Positions 39,615-51,033 of a DNA stretch of 64,000 nt are shown in pieces. This DNA comes from Rheinheimera oceanensis (GTDB lineage Bacteria > Pseudomonadota > Gammaproteobacteria > Enterobacterales > Alteromonadaceae), in NCBI RefSeq assembly GCF_018831085.1, contig NZ_JAGPNM010000001.1, positions 248,001 through 312,000 on the forward strand. Reading direction: 5' to 3'. The notes beneath the pieces are model-generated. The model worked only from the letters and a program-made list of their open reading frames with translations, did no database searches and was not told where the DNA came from. The position numbers and the translations under genes are program-made. Numbering within the stretch: the first letter of the stretch is position 1; every line of letters starts with the position of its first letter.

Positions 39615-40949
39615 TCAACTGGCGATTTTTACCGCAGCGGCTATTTGCTCGGCATACTGCCTTACTTCAGTTGCATCTTCGCCTTCTACCATTACCCGGA
39701 TCAATGGCTCAGTACCGCTTTTACGGATCAGTACCCTGCCTGAACCATTCAGTTTAGCCTCAACGTCTGCAATAACCTGTTTCACATGCTGTTTTTCCAG
39801 CGGAGCAGTGCCTTTTTCAAACTTCACGTTTACCAGTACCTGTGGCAGTTTATGCATACCCTGGCTAAACTCAGCCAGTGTCATACCCGCTTCGATCATT
39901 GCTGCAAGTACCTGTAAAGAAGCAATAATACCGTCACCGGTACAGGTATGATCTAAATTCAGTACATGGCCTGAGTTTTCACCACCAATGCGCCAGTTGT
40001 TCTCGCGTAGCAGTTCCATTACATAACGGTCGCCAACAGCGCTGCGGGCAAACGGGATATCCAACTGCTTAAGTGCCAGCTCTAACCCCAGGTTACTCAT
40101 TAAGGTACCAACCACACCGCCTTGCAGTTTATTTTGCTCTTTGGCAGCACGGGCAATGATATAAACAATTTCATCACCATCAATAAGCCGGCCGGTATGA
40201 TCAACCATCATTACCCTGTCACCATCGCCGTCATAGGCAATACCTAAGTCAGCGCTACGCTCAACCACGGTTTTCTGCAATAGCTCAGTATGGGTGGCGC
40301 CACAATTATCGTTAATATTTAACCCATCCGGGCTGGCACCAATGACTATTACTTCAGCACCCAATTCTTTAAATACTGCTGGCGCTATATGATAAGTGGC
40401 GCCATGAGCACAATCGATAACAATTGTCATGCCGCTTAACGATAAATGGTTAGGTAAGTGGCTTTTACAAAACTCAATATAACGTCCGGCAGCGTCATCG
40501 ATACGCTGGGCTTTACCCAGTTTCTCAGATGATTCACATACCATCGGCTGTTCCAGTTCGTGCTCTATCGCCAGCTCAACGTCATCGGGTAGCTTAGTGC
40601 CATCAGCAGAGAAAAACTTAATACCGTTATCATAGTAAGGGTTGTGCGAAGCACTGATCACAATGCCTGCCTCAGCCCGGAATGTGCGGGTTAAATAGGC
40701 GACAGCCGGCGTTGGCATTGGCCCTAACAAGCGCACATTAATACCGGCAGCAATTAAACCGGCTTCCAATGCTGTTTCTAATAAATAACCGGAGATACGC
40801 GTATCTTTACCAATTAAGACTTTGCGGGTGCCGCGTTGTGACAACACCCGGCCAGCGGCCCAGCCTAACTTCATGGCAAATTCGGGTGTAATAGGAAACT
40901 CACCTACCCGGCCACGCACGCCATCAGTACCAAAATACTTTCTGCTCAT
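39615..40949 (-). CDS. glmM: Phosphoglucosamine mutase
   Basis: 444 residues, as in E. coli (445). The phosphoserine is Ser101 in [16 protein letters not shown]; the metal loop is [11 protein letters not shown], and the substrate loop GGENSGHVL; the C-terminal phosphate-binding loop is [14 protein letters not shown]. GlmM converts glucosamine-6-phosphate to glucosamine-1-phosphate for UDP-GlcNAc. folP precedes with 3 bases between. Confidence 0.98.
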   Translation of the reverse strand: MSRKYFGTDGVRGRVGEFPITPEFAMKLGWAAGRVLSQRGTRKVLIGKDTRISGYLLETALEAGLIAAGINVRLLGPMPTPAVAYLTRTFRAEAGIVISASHNPYYDNGIKFFSADGTKLPDDVELAIEHELEQPMVCESSEKLGKAQRIDDAAGRYIEFCKSHLPNHLSLSGMTIVIDCAHGATYHIAPAVFKELGAEVIVIGASPDGLNINDNCGATHTELLQKTVVERSADLGIAYDGDGDRVMMVDHTGRLIDGDEIVYIIARAAKEQNKLQGGVVGTLMSNLGLELALKQLDIPFARSAVGDRYVMELLRENNWRIGGENSGHVLNLDHTCTGDGIIASLQVLAAMIEAGMTLAEFSQGMHKLPQVLVNVKFEKGTAPLEKQHVKQVIADVEAKLNGSGRVLIRKSGTEPLIRVMVEGEDATEVRQYAEQIAAAVKIAS

Positions 40950-40952
40950 CCT

Positions 40953-41786
40953 TTATGCTCCATACTGCATTGCTGTCACTACCCTGACCGCCTGCACTGT
41001 TTCTTTAACATCATGCACCCGGATTATCCGGGCCCCTTGTAATGTTGCAATAGTAGCGCAGGCCAGACTGCCTGCCAAACGCTCATTCACCGGTATGTTC
41101 AGTAATTGACCAATCATTGACTTACGCGACATACCCGCCAGTACCGGGTAGCCGGAACAGGTAAACTGTGCCAGCTGCTGCAACAATAAATAGTTATGGC
41201 TCAGGCTTTTACCAAAACCAAAACCGGGGTCAAGAATAATATGTTGCCGGCGCATACCAGCCTGTTCACAGGCAGAAGCCCGGTCTAATAAAAACTGCTT
41301 CACCTCTGCCACCACCTGCTGATATTGCGGTGAATGCTGCATACTACGCGGCGCTCCCTGCATATGCATCAGGCATACCGGTACATCAGCGGCAATAGCG
41401 ACCTTTAAAGCTCCAGGTTCCAGCAAGGCCCTGACATCATTAATAATATCGGCACCAGCCTGAACCGCAGCTGACATCACCCCGGCCTTACTGGTGTCAA
41501 CAGAAATTGCACAATCAAAACGTTGGCGGATTACCTCAATTACCGGTATAACCCGGCTTAGTTCCTCCTGCTCTGTTACATCTGCAGCACCCGGGCGGGT
41601 AGATTCGCCACCAATATCTAAAATTACGGCACCGTCTGACAGCATTTGCTCTGCCTGACGTAGTGCAGCGTCCAGTTGCTGATGTTTACCGCCATCGGAG
41701 AATGAATCCGGCGTGATATTTAAAATACCCATAACCTGTGGGCGACTTAAATCCAGCTTGCGCTGGCGGGGCAAGGACAACAGCAT
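40953..41786 (-). CDS. folP: Dihydropteroate synthase
   Basis: 277 residues from the ATG at 41786 (AGGAGC upstream); the frame is open further up but crosses the ftsH terminator, so this start is preferred. Motifs: VMGILNITPDSFSDGG, GAVILDIGGESTRPGA, ISVDTSKAGVM, and DPGFGFGKSLSHNYLLL; the C-terminus RVHDVKETVQAVRVV. It joins pterin and p-aminobenzoate and is the sulfonamide target. The substrate loops look wild type. Confidence 0.96.
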   Translation of the reverse strand: MLLSLPRQRKLDLSRPQVMGILNITPDSFSDGGKHQQLDAALRQAEQMLSDGAVILDIGGESTRPGAADVTEQEELSRVIPVIEVIRQRFDCAISVDTSKAGVMSAAVQAGADIINDVRALLEPGALKVAIAADVPVCLMHMQGAPRSMQHSPQYQQVVAEVKQFLLDRASACEQAGMRRQHIILDPGFGFGKSLSHNYLLLQQLAQFTCSGYPVLAGMSRKSMIGQLLNIPVNERLAGSLACATIATLQGARIIRVHDVKETVQAVRVVTAMQYGA

Positions 41787-41822
41787 ATTGGCTCCTGTAA
41801 CAGATATTTTGGCTTTGGCAGT

Positions 41823-41850
41823 AAAAATAAACCCCGGCATAACCGGGGCT
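41823..41850 (-). terminator. Terminator between ftsH and folP
   Basis: On the minus strand CCCCGG, five-base loop, CCGGGG, then TTTATTTTT. It ends the heat-shock rlmE-ftsH message before folP. Confidence 0.85.
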
Positions 41851-41874
41851 TTAATTTAGCTAAATACAGCAGAT

Positions 41875-43797
41875 TTAGTGCAGGTTACCTTCTGATGGTT
41901 TACCCGGAACGGCTGCATCATCATCCTGGCTGACTTTGCTATCCGGCTTGTCGTCTGAGCCCGGCTTATCGCGAGGTTCCCAGTTTTCCGGCTGCCGTAC
42001 TTCGCGCCGTGCCATCAGATCGTCAATCTGTCTGGCATCTATGGTTTCATACTTCATCAATGCATCTTTCATTGCATGCAGGATGTCCATGTTTTCTTCA
42101 ATCAGCTTTTTCGCTCTGTCGTAGTTACGGTCAATAAAGTTACGAATTTCAGCATCAATGGCTTTAACAGTATCTTCCGACATATGCTTATTTTTACTGA
42201 CCGAGCGGCCAAGGAATACTTCACCTTCTTCATCGGCGTACAGTAATGGGCCAAGCTTCTCTGAGAAACCCCACTGTGTAACCATCTTACGTGCCAGATC
42301 TGTAGCCCGTTCAATATCGTTCGACGCACCGGTAGTGACAGATTCAAAACCGTAAATCACTTCTTCGGCTATCCGGCCACCGAACAACGAACTGATCATA
42401 CTCTCCAGCAAGCGTTTGCTGTGCGATACACGGTCGCGCTCAGGTAAGTACATGGTGACCCCCAAAGCACGGCCACGCGGAATAATACTCACTTTGTAAA
42501 CCGGGTCGTGATCCGGCACCAAACGGCCGACAATAGCATGACCTGCTTCATGATAAGCTGTCATTTCTTTTTCTTTTTCTGTCATTACCATAGAGCGGCG
42601 TTCTGCGCCCATCATGATCTTGTCTTTGGCTTTTTCAAACTCATCCATAGACACTACACGGCGACCGCCCCGGGCGGCAAACAGCGCAGCTTCATTAACC
42701 AGGTTGGCTAAATCGGCACCGGAAAAACCCGGCGTACCACGTGCAATAACTGATGGCTCTACCCCTTCAGCCAGCGGTACTTTACGCATATGTACTTTTA
42801 AGATTTGCTCGCGGCCTTTTACATCCGGCAAACCTACCACGACCTGACGGTCAAAACGGCCGGGGCGCAGTAGCGCAGGGTCCAGTACGTCAGGGCGGTT
42901 AGTTGCGGCAATAACAATAATACCTTCATTACCATCAAAGCCATCCATTTCAACCAGCATCTGGTTTAAGGTTTGCTCACGCTCATCATGGCCACCGCCT
43001 AAACCGGCACCACGCTGGCGCCCTACTGCATCAATCTCATCGATAAAGATAATACAAGGTGCCGCTTTTTTGGCTTGTTCAAACATATCGCGCACACGGG
43101 ATGCACCAACACCCACAAACATTTCAACGAAGTCTGAACCTGAAATAGTGAAGAAAGGTACTTTGGCTTCACCGGCAATGGCTTTGGCTAACAAGGTTTT
43201 ACCAGTACCCGGAGGGCCAACCATTAAAATACCGGTCGGAATTTTACCACCCAGCTTTTGGAAACGGGATGGATCACGCAGGTAATCAACCAGTTCAGAA
43301 ACCTCTTCTTTCGCTTCGTCACAACCGGCAACATCAGCAAAAGTAGTTTTGATCTGATCTTCACCCATCAGGCGCGCTTTGCTTTTGCCAAACGACATGG
43401 CACCTTTGCCACCGCCGCCCTGCATCTGGCGCATAAAGAAGATCCACACGCCGATAAGCAGCAGCATTGGGCCCCAGGACAACAGAATAGTACCCAGCAA
43501 GCTGCTTTCTTCCGGTTTACTGCCTAAGGTTCTGACATCATTTTTAATCAGGTCATCCAGCAGCTTTTCATCATAGCCACCAGGGATCACTGTTTCGAAG
43601 CGGTCACCGCTGCGTTTTACGCCGGTAATCACACCAGAACGCTCAACCTTCACCTCGCGGATCTGGCCCTGATTTACCTCGTTGATAAACTGAGTATAAC
43701 TGGTTTGCCGGTCGGTACTGTCGCCGGGGCCAAAGCTGTTAAACACCGACATTAATACGACGGCGATCACTAACCAGACAATCAGATTCTTTGCCAT
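41875..43797 (-). CDS. ftsH: ATP-dependent zinc metalloprotease FtsH
   Basis: 640 residues from the ATG at 43797 ([10 protein letters not shown]); a TTG three codons upstream is possible. Two membrane helices (about 5-22 and 95-117) flank a periplasmic domain. AAA core: Walker A GPPGTGKT, Walker [12 protein letters not shown], second region [10 protein letters not shown] and arginine fingers [10 protein letters not shown]. The protease site is HEAGH with a later third-ligand region ATDLARKMV. It degrades membrane and regulatory proteins such as sigma-32 and LpxC. The C-terminus is acidic and variable. Confidence 0.98.
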   Translation of the reverse strand: MAKNLIVWLVIAVVLMSVFNSFGPGDSTDRQTSYTQFINEVNQGQIREVKVERSGVITGVKRSGDRFETVIPGGYDEKLLDDLIKNDVRTLGSKPEESSLLGTILLSWGPMLLLIGVWIFFMRQMQGGGGKGAMSFGKSKARLMGEDQIKTTFADVAGCDEAKEEVSELVDYLRDPSRFQKLGGKIPTGILMVGPPGTGKTLLAKAIAGEAKVPFFTISGSDFVEMFVGVGASRVRDMFEQAKKAAPCIIFIDEIDAVGRQRGAGLGGGHDEREQTLNQMLVEMDGFDGNEGIIVIAATNRPDVLDPALLRPGRFDRQVVVGLPDVKGREQILKVHMRKVPLAEGVEPSVIARGTPGFSGADLANLVNEAALFAARGGRRVVSMDEFEKAKDKIMMGAERRSMVMTEKEKEMTAYHEAGHAIVGRLVPDHDPVYKVSIIPRGRALGVTMYLPERDRVSHSKRLLESMISSLFGGRIAEEVIYGFESVTTGASNDIERATDLARKMVTQWGFSEKLGPLLYADEEGEVFLGRSVSKNKHMSEDTVKAIDAEIRNFIDRNYDRAKKLIEENMDILHAMKDALMKYETIDARQIDDLMARREVRQPENWEPRDKPGSDDKPDSKVSQDDDAAVPGKPSEGNLH

Positions 43798-43855
43798 GTC
43801 ACTCAAGGTTATAACCTCTTCTTACCGATAAATAGATAATTACCCGGCTACTTTA

Positions 43856-44485
43856 CTAGACTTTGAAGCCGGTCGCCACGATATATGTCTCTCGTGAACG
43901 CGCACGGGACGAATCGGGCTTACGAATTTTTACAGTGGTAAAGGCGGCGCGCACATCTTTTAAAAATTGCTCGAAGCCATCACCCTGAAATACTTTGACC
44001 ACAAAACTGCCATTTTGCTTCAACACTTTGTGACACATATCAAGCGCCAGTTCCACCAGATACACCGACCTTGCCTGATCTGTAGTGTCATTGCCACTCA
44101 TATTTGGCGCCATATCAGACAATACCACATCTACGTTCTGACCGCCGATCCGGCTCAGCAATGCGTTTAATACTGCTTCATCACGAAAGTCTCCCTGCAG
44201 GAAACTGACACCGTTAATCGGATCCATAGGCAGAATGTCACAGGCTATCACGGTACCTTTGCTACCGACAAGACCAACACAAAACTGAGACCAACTGCCC
44301 GGTGCTGAGCCTAAATCCACTACTGTCATAGCAGGTTTTATCAGTTTGTCCTGCTGGTTTATCTCTTCCAGTTTAAACGCTGCACGTGAACGCAGGCCTA
44401 ACTTTTGTGCTTTTTGTACAAACTGATCATCGAAATGCTCTTTCAACCAACGGGTTGAACTGGCAGAGCGTTTTTTCTTGGTCAT
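43856..44485 (-). CDS. rlmE: 23S rRNA 2'-O-ribose U2552 methyltransferase
   Basis: 209 residues. FtsJ/RrmJ motifs: [17 protein letters not shown], the SAM loop [26 protein letters not shown] (catalytic Asp) and [13 protein letters not shown] (catalytic Lys), then [15 protein letters not shown]. It methylates U2552 of the large subunit in the A loop. It precedes ftsH as in E. coli, and a sigma-32-like promoter lies before it. Confidence 0.97.
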   Translation of the reverse strand: MTKKKRSASSTRWLKEHFDDQFVQKAQKLGLRSRAAFKLEEINQQDKLIKPAMTVVDLGSAPGSWSQFCVGLVGSKGTVIACDILPMDPINGVSFLQGDFRDEAVLNALLSRIGGQNVDVVLSDMAPNMSGNDTTDQARSVYLVELALDMCHKVLKQNGSFVVKVFQGDGFEQFLKDVRAAFTTVKIRKPDSSRARSRETYIVATGFKV

Positions 44486-44512
44486 GCTTTCACTCTTGAT
44501 TAGTGTTATGCG

Positions 44513-44543
44513 TTAGATGGCGCTACAATAACGCAAATTCAAG
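44513..44543 (-). promoter_or_regulatory. Sigma-32 (heat-shock) promoter for rlmE-ftsH
   Basis: On the minus strand CTTGAA (44538-44543) and CGCCATCTA (44514-44522), 15 bases apart, match CTTGAAA-N11-16-CCCCATNTA. It lies 28-58 bases upstream of the rlmE ATG. rlmE-ftsH is a sigma-32 operon in E. coli, which supports the call. Confidence 0.65.
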
Positions 44544-44568
44544 CGTTATCTTCGGAAATAGTCATTTT

Positions 44569-44865
44569 ATGAGTTTAACCAACAAACAGAAACAATTTTT
44601 AAAAGCAAAAGCCCATGATCTTAAGCCGGTGATCCTGCTGGGTGGCAACGGCCTGACCGAAGGTGTGGTAGCCGAGATTGAAGTTGCACTGAACTTTCAC
44701 GAGTTGATTAAAGTAAAAGTACCCACTGAAGATCGCGAACAAAAAGTACTGATTATGGATGCCATTATCCGTGAAACCAAAGCCGAAAAAGTCCAGATAA
44801 TAGGCAAAACCCTGGTGTTATTCCGGCAAAGCGAAGCGAAAAAAATCCAGTTGCCACGCGGCTGA
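44569..44865 (+). CDS. yhbY: YhbY family RNA-binding protein
   Basis: 98 residues from the ATG at 44569 (MSLTNKQKQFLKAKAHDLKPVILLGGNGLTEGVV). This is a CRS1/YhbY (CRM) domain with the GxxG-like loop in LLGGNGLTE, and VQIIGKTLVLFRQSE at the end. YhbY associates with pre-50S particles. It is transcribed divergently from rlmE and converges on greA; a shared terminator separates them. Confidence 0.94.
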   Translation: MSLTNKQKQFLKAKAHDLKPVILLGGNGLTEGVVAEIEVALNFHELIKVKVPTEDREQKVLIMDAIIRETKAEKVQIIGKTLVLFRQSEAKKIQLPRG

Positions 44866-44880
44866 GTACATATTAAACAT

Positions 44881-44907
44881 AAAAAAAGCGCCGTCAGGCG
44901 CTTTTTT
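44881..44907. terminator. Bidirectional terminator between yhbY and greA
   Basis: AAAAAAAGCGCC, GTCA loop, GGCGCTTTTTT: A-run and T-run flank the stem, so it works for both convergent genes. Confidence 0.92.
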
Positions 44908-44921
44908 GTTGGGTTCAGAAC

Positions 44922-45398
44922 TCAGATATATTGCACTGCGGTAATTTCAAACTCAACTACACCTTTTGGCGTAGTGATATTTACGACATCATCAGCCGTT
45001 TTGCCGATTAAGCCGCGCGCTATCGGCGAATTTACCGAGATCAGGTTATTTTTGATATCGGCTTCATCATCACCCACAATACGGTAGGTCACTTCTTCCT
45101 CTGTATCCAGATTCAGAATAGTCACAGTACTACCAAAAATAACCTTGCCGGTATTGGGTAACTTGCTGATATCAATAATCTGTGCATTAGACAGCTTGGC
45201 TTCAATATCCTGAATGCGGCCTTCGCAAAAGCCCTGTTGCTCACGGGCTGCGTGGTACTCGGCGTTTTCTTTTAAATCGCCGTGCTCACGTGCTGTGGCA
45301 ATGGCCTGAATAATTGCCGGCCGTTTTACTGATTTAAGTTCATGCAGCTCAGCGCGCAAACGTTCTGCGCCCTGCACTGTCATCGGAATTGCACTCAT
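44922..45398 (-). CDS. greA: Transcription elongation factor GreA
   Basis: 158 residues, normal length. N-terminal coiled coil with the acidic tip ([22 protein letters not shown], two acidic residues that chelate Mg2+ in the polymerase channel) and a C-terminal FKBP-like domain ([38 protein letters not shown]). GreA restarts stalled RNA polymerase by transcript cleavage. The ATG overlaps the carB TGA (ATGA), so it is translated after carB. Confidence 0.97.
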   Translation of the reverse strand: MSAIPMTVQGAERLRAELHELKSVKRPAIIQAIATAREHGDLKENAEYHAAREQQGFCEGRIQDIEAKLSNAQIIDISKLPNTGKVIFGSTVTILNLDTEEEVTYRIVGDDEADIKNNLISVNSPIARGLIGKTADDVVNITTPKGVVEFEITAVQYI

Positions 45399-48300
45399 CC
45401 GTTAACTCTCTTATGTAGTTCCTGCACTGAGGCTACGTTTTCAAACGCACTGGCGGCGTTCGATTTTACCGTAGCAAAGGCAGCATTTAATGTCGTGGTG
45501 TAGTTAGCTTTGTACTGCAGCGCACCGCGGCGAATGACTTTAGAATCTTCAATCGCCTGACGGCCATCAGTCGTATTAACAATATAGCTGTATTCACCGT
45601 TTTTAATGCGATCCAGAATATGCGGACGGCCTTCAGACACCTTATTTACCGTGCGGCAAGCAATACCTGCAGCCTGCAATGCCTTGGCGGTACCGCCGGT
45701 AGCATCCAGCTCAAAGCCTTTTTCAACCATACGTTTTGCCAGTTCAACTACGCGCACTTTATCGCTGTCGCGTACTGAAAGCAAGGCACGACCACCAGTT
45801 GGAATTAAGGTACTGGCACCCAACTGGCCTTTAGCAAAGGCTTGCTCGAAGGTATCACCCACGCCCATGACTTCACCGGTTGAACGCATCTCAGGGCCAA
45901 GGATCGGATCCACACCCGGGAATTTGTTAAACGGGATAACCACTTCTTTTACCGAGAAAAACGGCGGAATAATTTCTTTGGTTACGCCCTGTTCAGCCAG
46001 CGATTTGCCGGCCATACAGCGGGCTCCCACTTTGGCAACCGCCACACCGGTGGCCTTTGAAACAAAGGGCACAGTACGGGCAGCACGCGGGTTAACTTCA
46101 ATTAAGTACACTTCGTTATCTTTTACCGCAAACTGGGTGTTCATCAGACCGACCACACCCAGCTCCATCGCCAGCTTACGCACCTGCTCGCGCATGACGT
46201 CCTGGATTTCTTTGCTCAGGCTGTGCGGTGGCAGTGAACAGGCCGAGTCGCCGGAGTGTACACCGGCTTGTTCGATGTGTTCCATAATGCCGCCAATCAC
46301 TACCTCTTTGCCATCACAGATGGCATCGATGTCAACTTCAATCGCATCATCAAGGAAGTTATCCAGCAGTACCGGTGAATCATTCGATACGCTAACGGCA
46401 TCGGTCATATAACGGCGCAGGTCCTGCTCGTCATAGACGATTTCCATCGCGCGGCCACCCAGGACATAAGACGGGCGCACGACCATCGGGAAGCCAATTT
46501 CCGGCGCCTTGGCAATCGCTTCTTCCATACTGGTTACAGTGGCGTTTTTCGGCTGCTTTAAGCCTAAACGCTCTACCGCTTGCTGGAAACGCTCACGGTC
46601 TTCTGCGCGGTCGATAGCGTCCGGCGAGGTACCAATAATTGGCACGCCGTTGGCTTCCAGTGCGCGGGCTAATTTCAGTGGCGTTTGGCCACCGTATTGC
46701 ACGATAACGCCTTTAGGCTGCTCTTTACGCACAATTTCCAGTACGTCTTCCAGCGTGATGGGCTCAAAGTATAACCGGTCTGACGTGTCGTAATCGGTAG
46801 ACACGGTTTCCGGGTTACAGTTAACCATGATGGTTTCAAAGCCGTCTTCGCGCAGCGCCAGTGAGGCGTGCACACAGCAGTAATCGAACTCGATACCCTG
46901 GCCGATACGGTTCGGCCCGCCACCGATAATCATAATTTTATCGCGTTGGGTAGGCAGCGCTTCACACTCTTCATCGTAGCTGCTGTACATGTAAGCGGTG
47001 TTAGAGGCAAATTCTGCCGCACAGGTATCTACCCGCTTATACACCGGGTGCAACTTATAGCCGTAACGCTTTTTGCGTACTTCGTTTTCGCTAACCCCTA
47101 ACACATCGGCAATACGCTTATCGGCAAAGCCTTTGCGTTTTAAGCGTTTTAACCGCGCTTCGTCCAGCGCGGCAAAGCCGTCTTTGCTCAGCAGTTGCTC
47201 TTCTTTGACCAAATCTTCAATTTGCACCAGGAACCAGCGGTCAATATTGGTTAGGGTGAAAATCTCATCCATGCTCATGCCAAAGCGGAACGCATCGGCG
47301 ATATACCAAATGCGGTGCGAGCCCGGCTCTTTTAATTCACGGATAATTTTATCTTTGGCTTCCGGCAAGGTGATATCGATAATCGGATCTAAACCGCAAA
47401 CGCCAATTTCAAGGCTGCGCAGCGCTTTTTGCAGCGATTCCTGCTGGTTGCGGCCAATTGACATTACCTCACCGACTGACTTCATCTGGGTGGTTAAGCG
47501 ATCATTAGCACCGGCAAACTTTTCAAAGTTAAAACGCGGCACCTTGGTAACCACGTAGTCGATGCTCGGTTCAAACGACGCCGGAGTTCTACCGCCGGTA
47601 ATGTCGTTGGCCAGCTCGTCCAGCGTATAGCCAATGGCCAACTTGGCAGCCACTTTGGCAATAGGAAAGCCGGTCGCTTTTGAAGCCAGTGCAGATGAGC
47701 GCGACACCCGCGGGTTCATCTCAATGATCACCATACGGCCATCCACCGGGTTAATACCAAACTGTACGTTTGAACCACCGGTTTCAACGCCGATTTCACG
47801 CAGTACCGCTAACGAGGCATTGCGCATGATCTGGTATTCTTTGTCGGTCAACGTTTGCGCCGGCGCTACGGTGATAGAGTCACCGGTGTGTACGCCCATA
47901 GGGTCGAAGTTTTCAATGGCACAAACGATAATGCAGTTATCGTTTTTATCGCGCACCACTTCCATTTCATACTCTTTCCAGCCGATTAACGACTCGTCAA
48001 TCAACAGCTCTTTGGTAGGCGATAAATCCAGCCCACGGGTACAAATTTCTTCAAACTCTTCGCGGTTATAAGCAATACCACCGCCGGAGCCACCCATAGT
48101 GAACGACGGCCGGATAATGCACGGAAAGCCAATGTCTTCCAGTACCTGGTAAGCTTCATCCATGGAGTGGGCTAAGCCGGCACGTGGGCACGCCAGGCCG
48201 ATAGAGCGCATGGCTTTATCAAAGCGGCTTCTGTCTTCAGCTTTGTCGATAGCGTCAGCAGTAGCGCCAATCATCTCGACATTGTATTTTGCCAGTACAC

Positions 48301-48616
48301 CATGGCGTTCCAAGTCCAGCGCACAGTTCAGTGCAGTCTGGCCGCCCATGGTAGGCAACACGGCACAGGGCCGCTCTTTTTCAATAATTTTTTCCACTAC
48401 CTGCCAGTGAATCGGCTCAATGTAGGTGGCATCGGCCATTTCCGGGTCAGTCATAATGGTGGCCGGGTTCGAGTTCACCAGAATAACGCGGTAGCCTTCT
48501 TCTTTTAACGCTTTACAGGCCTGGGCACCTGAATAGTCAAATTCACAGGCCTGGCCAATCACGATCGGGCCGGCGCCTAAAATCAGAATGCTATTTAAAT
48601 CTGTACGTTTTGGCAT
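45395..48616 (-). CDS. carB: Carbamoyl-phosphate synthase large subunit
   Basis: 1073 residues, E. coli length. Two duplicated ATP-grasp synthetase halves (about 1-400 and 550-935), e.g. [26 protein letters not shown] and [26 protein letters not shown]; oligomerisation domain between; C-terminal MGS-like allosteric domain (about 936-1073). It makes carbamoyl phosphate from glutamine-derived ammonia, bicarbonate and two ATP, feeding arginine and pyrimidines. 31 bases separate it from carA; greA overlaps its end. Confidence 0.98.
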   Translation of the reverse strand: MPKRTDLNSILILGAGPIVIGQACEFDYSGAQACKALKEEGYRVILVNSNPATIMTDPEMADATYIEPIHWQVVEKIIEKERPCAVLPTMGGQTALNCALDLERHGVLAKYNVEMIGATADAIDKAEDRSRFDKAMRSIGLACPRAGLAHSMDEAYQVLEDIGFPCIIRPSFTMGGSGGGIAYNREEFEEICTRGLDLSPTKELLIDESLIGWKEYEMEVVRDKNDNCIIVCAIENFDPMGVHTGDSITVAPAQTLTDKEYQIMRNASLAVLREIGVETGGSNVQFGINPVDGRMVIIEMNPRVSRSSALASKATGFPIAKVAAKLAIGYTLDELANDITGGRTPASFEPSIDYVVTKVPRFNFEKFAGANDRLTTQMKSVGEVMSIGRNQQESLQKALRSLEIGVCGLDPIIDITLPEAKDKIIRELKEPGSHRIWYIADAFRFGMSMDEIFTLTNIDRWFLVQIEDLVKEEQLLSKDGFAALDEARLKRLKRKGFADKRIADVLGVSENEVRKKRYGYKLHPVYKRVDTCAAEFASNTAYMYSSYDEECEALPTQRDKIMIIGGGPNRIGQGIEFDYCCVHASLALREDGFETIMVNCNPETVSTDYDTSDRLYFEPITLEDVLEIVRKEQPKGVIVQYGGQTPLKLARALEANGVPIIGTSPDAIDRAEDRERFQQAVERLGLKQPKNATVTSMEEAIAKAPEIGFPMVVRPSYVLGGRAMEIVYDEQDLRRYMTDAVSVSNDSPVLLDNFLDDAIEVDIDAICDGKEVVIGGIMEHIEQAGVHSGDSACSLPPHSLSKEIQDVMREQVRKLAMELGVVGLMNTQFAVKDNEVYLIEVNPRAARTVPFVSKATGVAVAKVGARCMAGKSLAEQGVTKEIIPPFFSVKEVVIPFNKFPGVDPILGPEMRSTGEVMGVGDTFEQAFAKGQLGASTLIPTGGRALLSVRDSDKVRVVELAKRMVEKGFELDATGGTAKALQAAGIACRTVNKVSEGRPHILDRIKNGEYSYIVNTTDGRQAIEDSKVIRRGALQYKANYTTTLNAAFATVKSNAASAFENVASVQELHKRVNG

Positions 48617-48647
48617 TGCTGCTAAATCTCCGTAATTCGTTGTCGGC

Positions 48648-49778
48648 TCAGGCGTTGTGCTTACGCATCAAAGCAATAAAGTGGTCGAACAGCTCAGAGG
48701 CTTCGTGCGGACCCGGGCTGGCTTCAGGGTGGCCCTGGAAGCTAAACGCCGGTTTGTCGGTACGATGTATGCCCTGTAAGGTGCCGTCAAACAACGATTT
48801 ATGGGTGGCGCGTAAATTGGCCGGTAAGCTGGCTTCATCCACGGCAAAACCGTGGTTTTGCGCCGTAATCAATACCCGTTTAGTGTCCAGATTCTGCACC
48901 GGGTGGTTACCACCATGGTGGCCGACCGTCATTTTCACCGTTTGCGCGCCACTGGCCAGTGCCAGCAACTGATGGCCTAAACAGATACCAAACACCGGAA
49001 TGTCGGTTTCAAGGAAGGTTTTAATCGCCTCGATGGCATAAGTACAAGGAGCCGGGTCGCCGGGGCCGTTAGATAAAAAGATACCATCCGGGTTCAGCGC
49101 CAGTACATCAGCCGCTGACGTTTGTGCCGGTACTACCGTCAACTTACAGCCACGGTCGGCCAGCATGCGCAGAATATTGCGTTTTACGCCAAAATCATAC
49201 GCCACTACATGGAACTGCTGCGGCGCGGCTGCGCGATGGCCTTCACCTAGCTGCCAGCTGCCTTCAGTCCACTGGTAAGCTTGTTTCACGCTAACTTCTT
49301 TAGCTAAGTCCATGCCTGACAAGCCGGGGAAGCCTTTAGCCAGCTCAAGTGCTTTAGCTTCATCCGGGTTATCGCCAGCGATAATGCAACCGTTCTGGGC
49401 ACCTTTTTCACGTAAAATACGGGTTAACTTACGGGTATCGATATCGGCGATGCCGAGAATATTATGTTGTGTTAAATACTGACTAAGAGAGAGTTGGTTA
49501 CGGAAATTACTGGCAAGAAGCGGAAGGTCACGGATTATCAGGCCCCTGGCCCAAATTTGTCCGGATTCTTCATCCTCAGGGTTAGTACCGGTATTGCCAA
49601 TGTGTGGATAAGTGAGAGTAACGATTTGTTCTGCGTATGAGGGATCAGTTAATATTTCCTGATACCCGGTCATGGAAGTGTTAAACACCACTTCACCTAC
49701 AGAAACTCCTTCAGCGCCAATGGCTGTACCGCGAAATACGGTGCCGTCTTCCAGTACGAGCAGGGCGGACTTAGTCAA
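48648..49778 (-). CDS. carA: Carbamoyl-phosphate synthase small subunit
   Basis: 376 residues from a TTG start at 49778, chosen because GGAGG lies six bases upstream and the protein then begins [16 protein letters not shown], as in E. coli, whose carA also begins with UUG. C-terminal class I glutamine amidotransferase: [14 protein letters not shown] with catalytic Cys, and [19 protein letters not shown] with the His-Glu pair. It supplies ammonia to CarB. An ARG box candidate lies upstream. Confidence 0.97.
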   Translation of the reverse strand: MTKSALLVLEDGTVFRGTAIGAEGVSVGEVVFNTSMTGYQEILTDPSYAEQIVTLTYPHIGNTGTNPEDEESGQIWARGLIIRDLPLLASNFRNQLSLSQYLTQHNILGIADIDTRKLTRILREKGAQNGCIIAGDNPDEAKALELAKGFPGLSGMDLAKEVSVKQAYQWTEGSWQLGEGHRAAAPQQFHVVAYDFGVKRNILRMLADRGCKLTVVPAQTSAADVLALNPDGIFLSNGPGDPAPCTYAIEAIKTFLETDIPVFGICLGHQLLALASGAQTVKMTVGHHGGNHPVQNLDTKRVLITAQNHGFAVDEASLPANLRATHKSLFDGTLQGIHRTDKPAFSFQGHPEASPGPHEASELFDHFIALMRKHNA

Positions 49779-49916
49779 GATAACCTCCAAACAGCAAAAA
49801 ACGGGCGAAAACCTGACACTGTTTTACAACCCGTTTTGACCCAAAATGTGATACCCGATTTGCCTTAGGCAAACCTGACTATTTTAGGCGATCAGCGCTG
49901 GATAAGCTATGCTTTT

Positions 49917-49934
49917 TTTGAATTTTATTACAAA
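49917..49934. promoter_or_regulatory. ARG box (ArgR operator) upstream of carA
   Basis: TTTGAATTTTATTACAAA agrees with TNTGAATWWWWATTCANW at 16 of 18 positions on either strand. It lies about 139 bases upstream of the carA start, in the dapB-carA gap. The usual partner box three bases away is weak. carAB is repressed by ArgR in E. coli. Confidence 0.6.
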
Positions 49935-49975
49935 TGACAACTTTAGCCTGTTTTTAACCTTAATAGCGCAAAAAG

Positions 49976-50785
49976 CTAGCTTAAATCAGCTAAACCTAAC
50001 ACTTGTTGCATAGAATAAAGTCCACTCTGTTTATTTTGCAACCACAGAGCAGCGCGCAGTGCGCCTTGGGCAAAGGTATTACGGCTGGACGCTTTGTGGC
50101 TTATTTCCAGCCTTTCGCCTAAATCAGCAAATAAGGCGGTATGGTCGCCAATAATGTCACCGCCACGCACGGTGGCAAAGCCGATAGTTTGCTGCTCACG
50201 CTCGCCGGTAATACCTTCGCGGCCATACACGGCAACCTTAGCCAAATCGCGGTCCAGCGCTTTGGCGATGCTGGCGCCAATCGCCATAGCCGTGCCCGAT
50301 GGCGCATCTTTTTTAAAGCGGTGATGTGCTTCAATAATTTCAATATCTGCGGTTTGTCCCATTACTTTGGCGGCAGTTTGTACCAAATGCAGCAGCAGGT
50401 TTACACCTACACTCATATTCGGTGCCCAGACAATCGGAATCTGCTGGCTGGCTTGCTGCACCTGCTGGTATTGCGCATCGGTTAAGCCGGTAACGCCTAT
50501 TACCATGGCTTTTTTTGCCGCTACCGCCAGCTCAAGATGCGCCAGCATGGCCTCGGGCATAGTGAAATCAACCCAGATATCGGCATTATTAATACTGCCG
50601 GTGCCGGTTGCACTAAGGGGTAAACCCAGCTTACCCACACCTGCCAGCTCGCCGGCATCAACACCGATAAGATCTGAGCCGGCACGTACTGTGGCGGCTG
50701 TCAGGTGTAGTTGTTGCTCTTTAGCAACAGTAATTAACGCCCGGCCCATGCGGCCGTTAGCACCAAAGATCCCGATAGATGGCAT
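49976..50785 (-). CDS. dapB: 4-hydroxy-tetrahydrodipicolinate reductase
   Basis: 269 residues. N-terminal NAD(P)H-binding [11 protein letters not shown] ([12 protein letters not shown]); central motif [15 protein letters not shown] with the catalytic His and Lys; and [37 protein letters not shown]. It is the second step of the lysine/diaminopimelate branch. dapB-carAB order is conserved. The usual neighbour dnaJ is 11 kb away here. Confidence 0.98.
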   Translation of the reverse strand: MPSIGIFGANGRMGRALITVAKEQQLHLTAATVRAGSDLIGVDAGELAGVGKLGLPLSATGTGSINNADIWVDFTMPEAMLAHLELAVAAKKAMVIGVTGLTDAQYQQVQQASQQIPIVWAPNMSVGVNLLLHLVQTAAKVMGQTADIEIIEAHHRFKKDAPSGTAMAIGASIAKALDRDLAKVAVYGREGITGEREQQTIGFATVRGGDIIGDHTALFADLGERLEISHKASSRNTFAQGALRAALWLQNKQSGLYSMQQVLGLADLS

Positions 50786-50907
50786 AATCTGGCTCTGTGT
50801 AAAAGTAATAATGGCGGCTATTAGAGCAAAAGCCGCCTGCAGGGGGAAGTAAAATAGCCATCTTTATAGCTAAAACTTAGGTTTTCTTATCATCATTGCA
50901 GCAGTCC

Positions 50908-51000
50908 AGGTTGTAACGCCTGCCGGGCTCGCCACAGCAACTCGTCTTTACTTCGTAAAGACTCAGACACTCTGTGTCGCCCCATCAGGGATACAACCCT
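50908..51000. repeat. Structured palindromic element, about 93 bp
   Basis: Outer arms AGGTTGTA (50908-50915) and TACAACCCT (50992-51000) are imperfect inverted repeats. Inside lie two perfect hairpins: GTCTTTAC-TTC-GTAAAGAC (50944-50962) and GACAC-TCT-GTGTC (50966-50978). It occupies most of the 248-base gap between dapB and the YqhD-like gene. It looks like a MITE- or REP-like element; other copies cannot be sought here. Confidence 0.5.
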
Positions 51001-51033
51001 CCCTAAGTAAAGCAAGAGCAACAAAGCAAAAGC

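Noticed and set aside
45606..46412. 268-codon plus-strand frame opposite carB
   Set aside because: Antisense shadow of a highly conserved enzyme gene with no support of its own.
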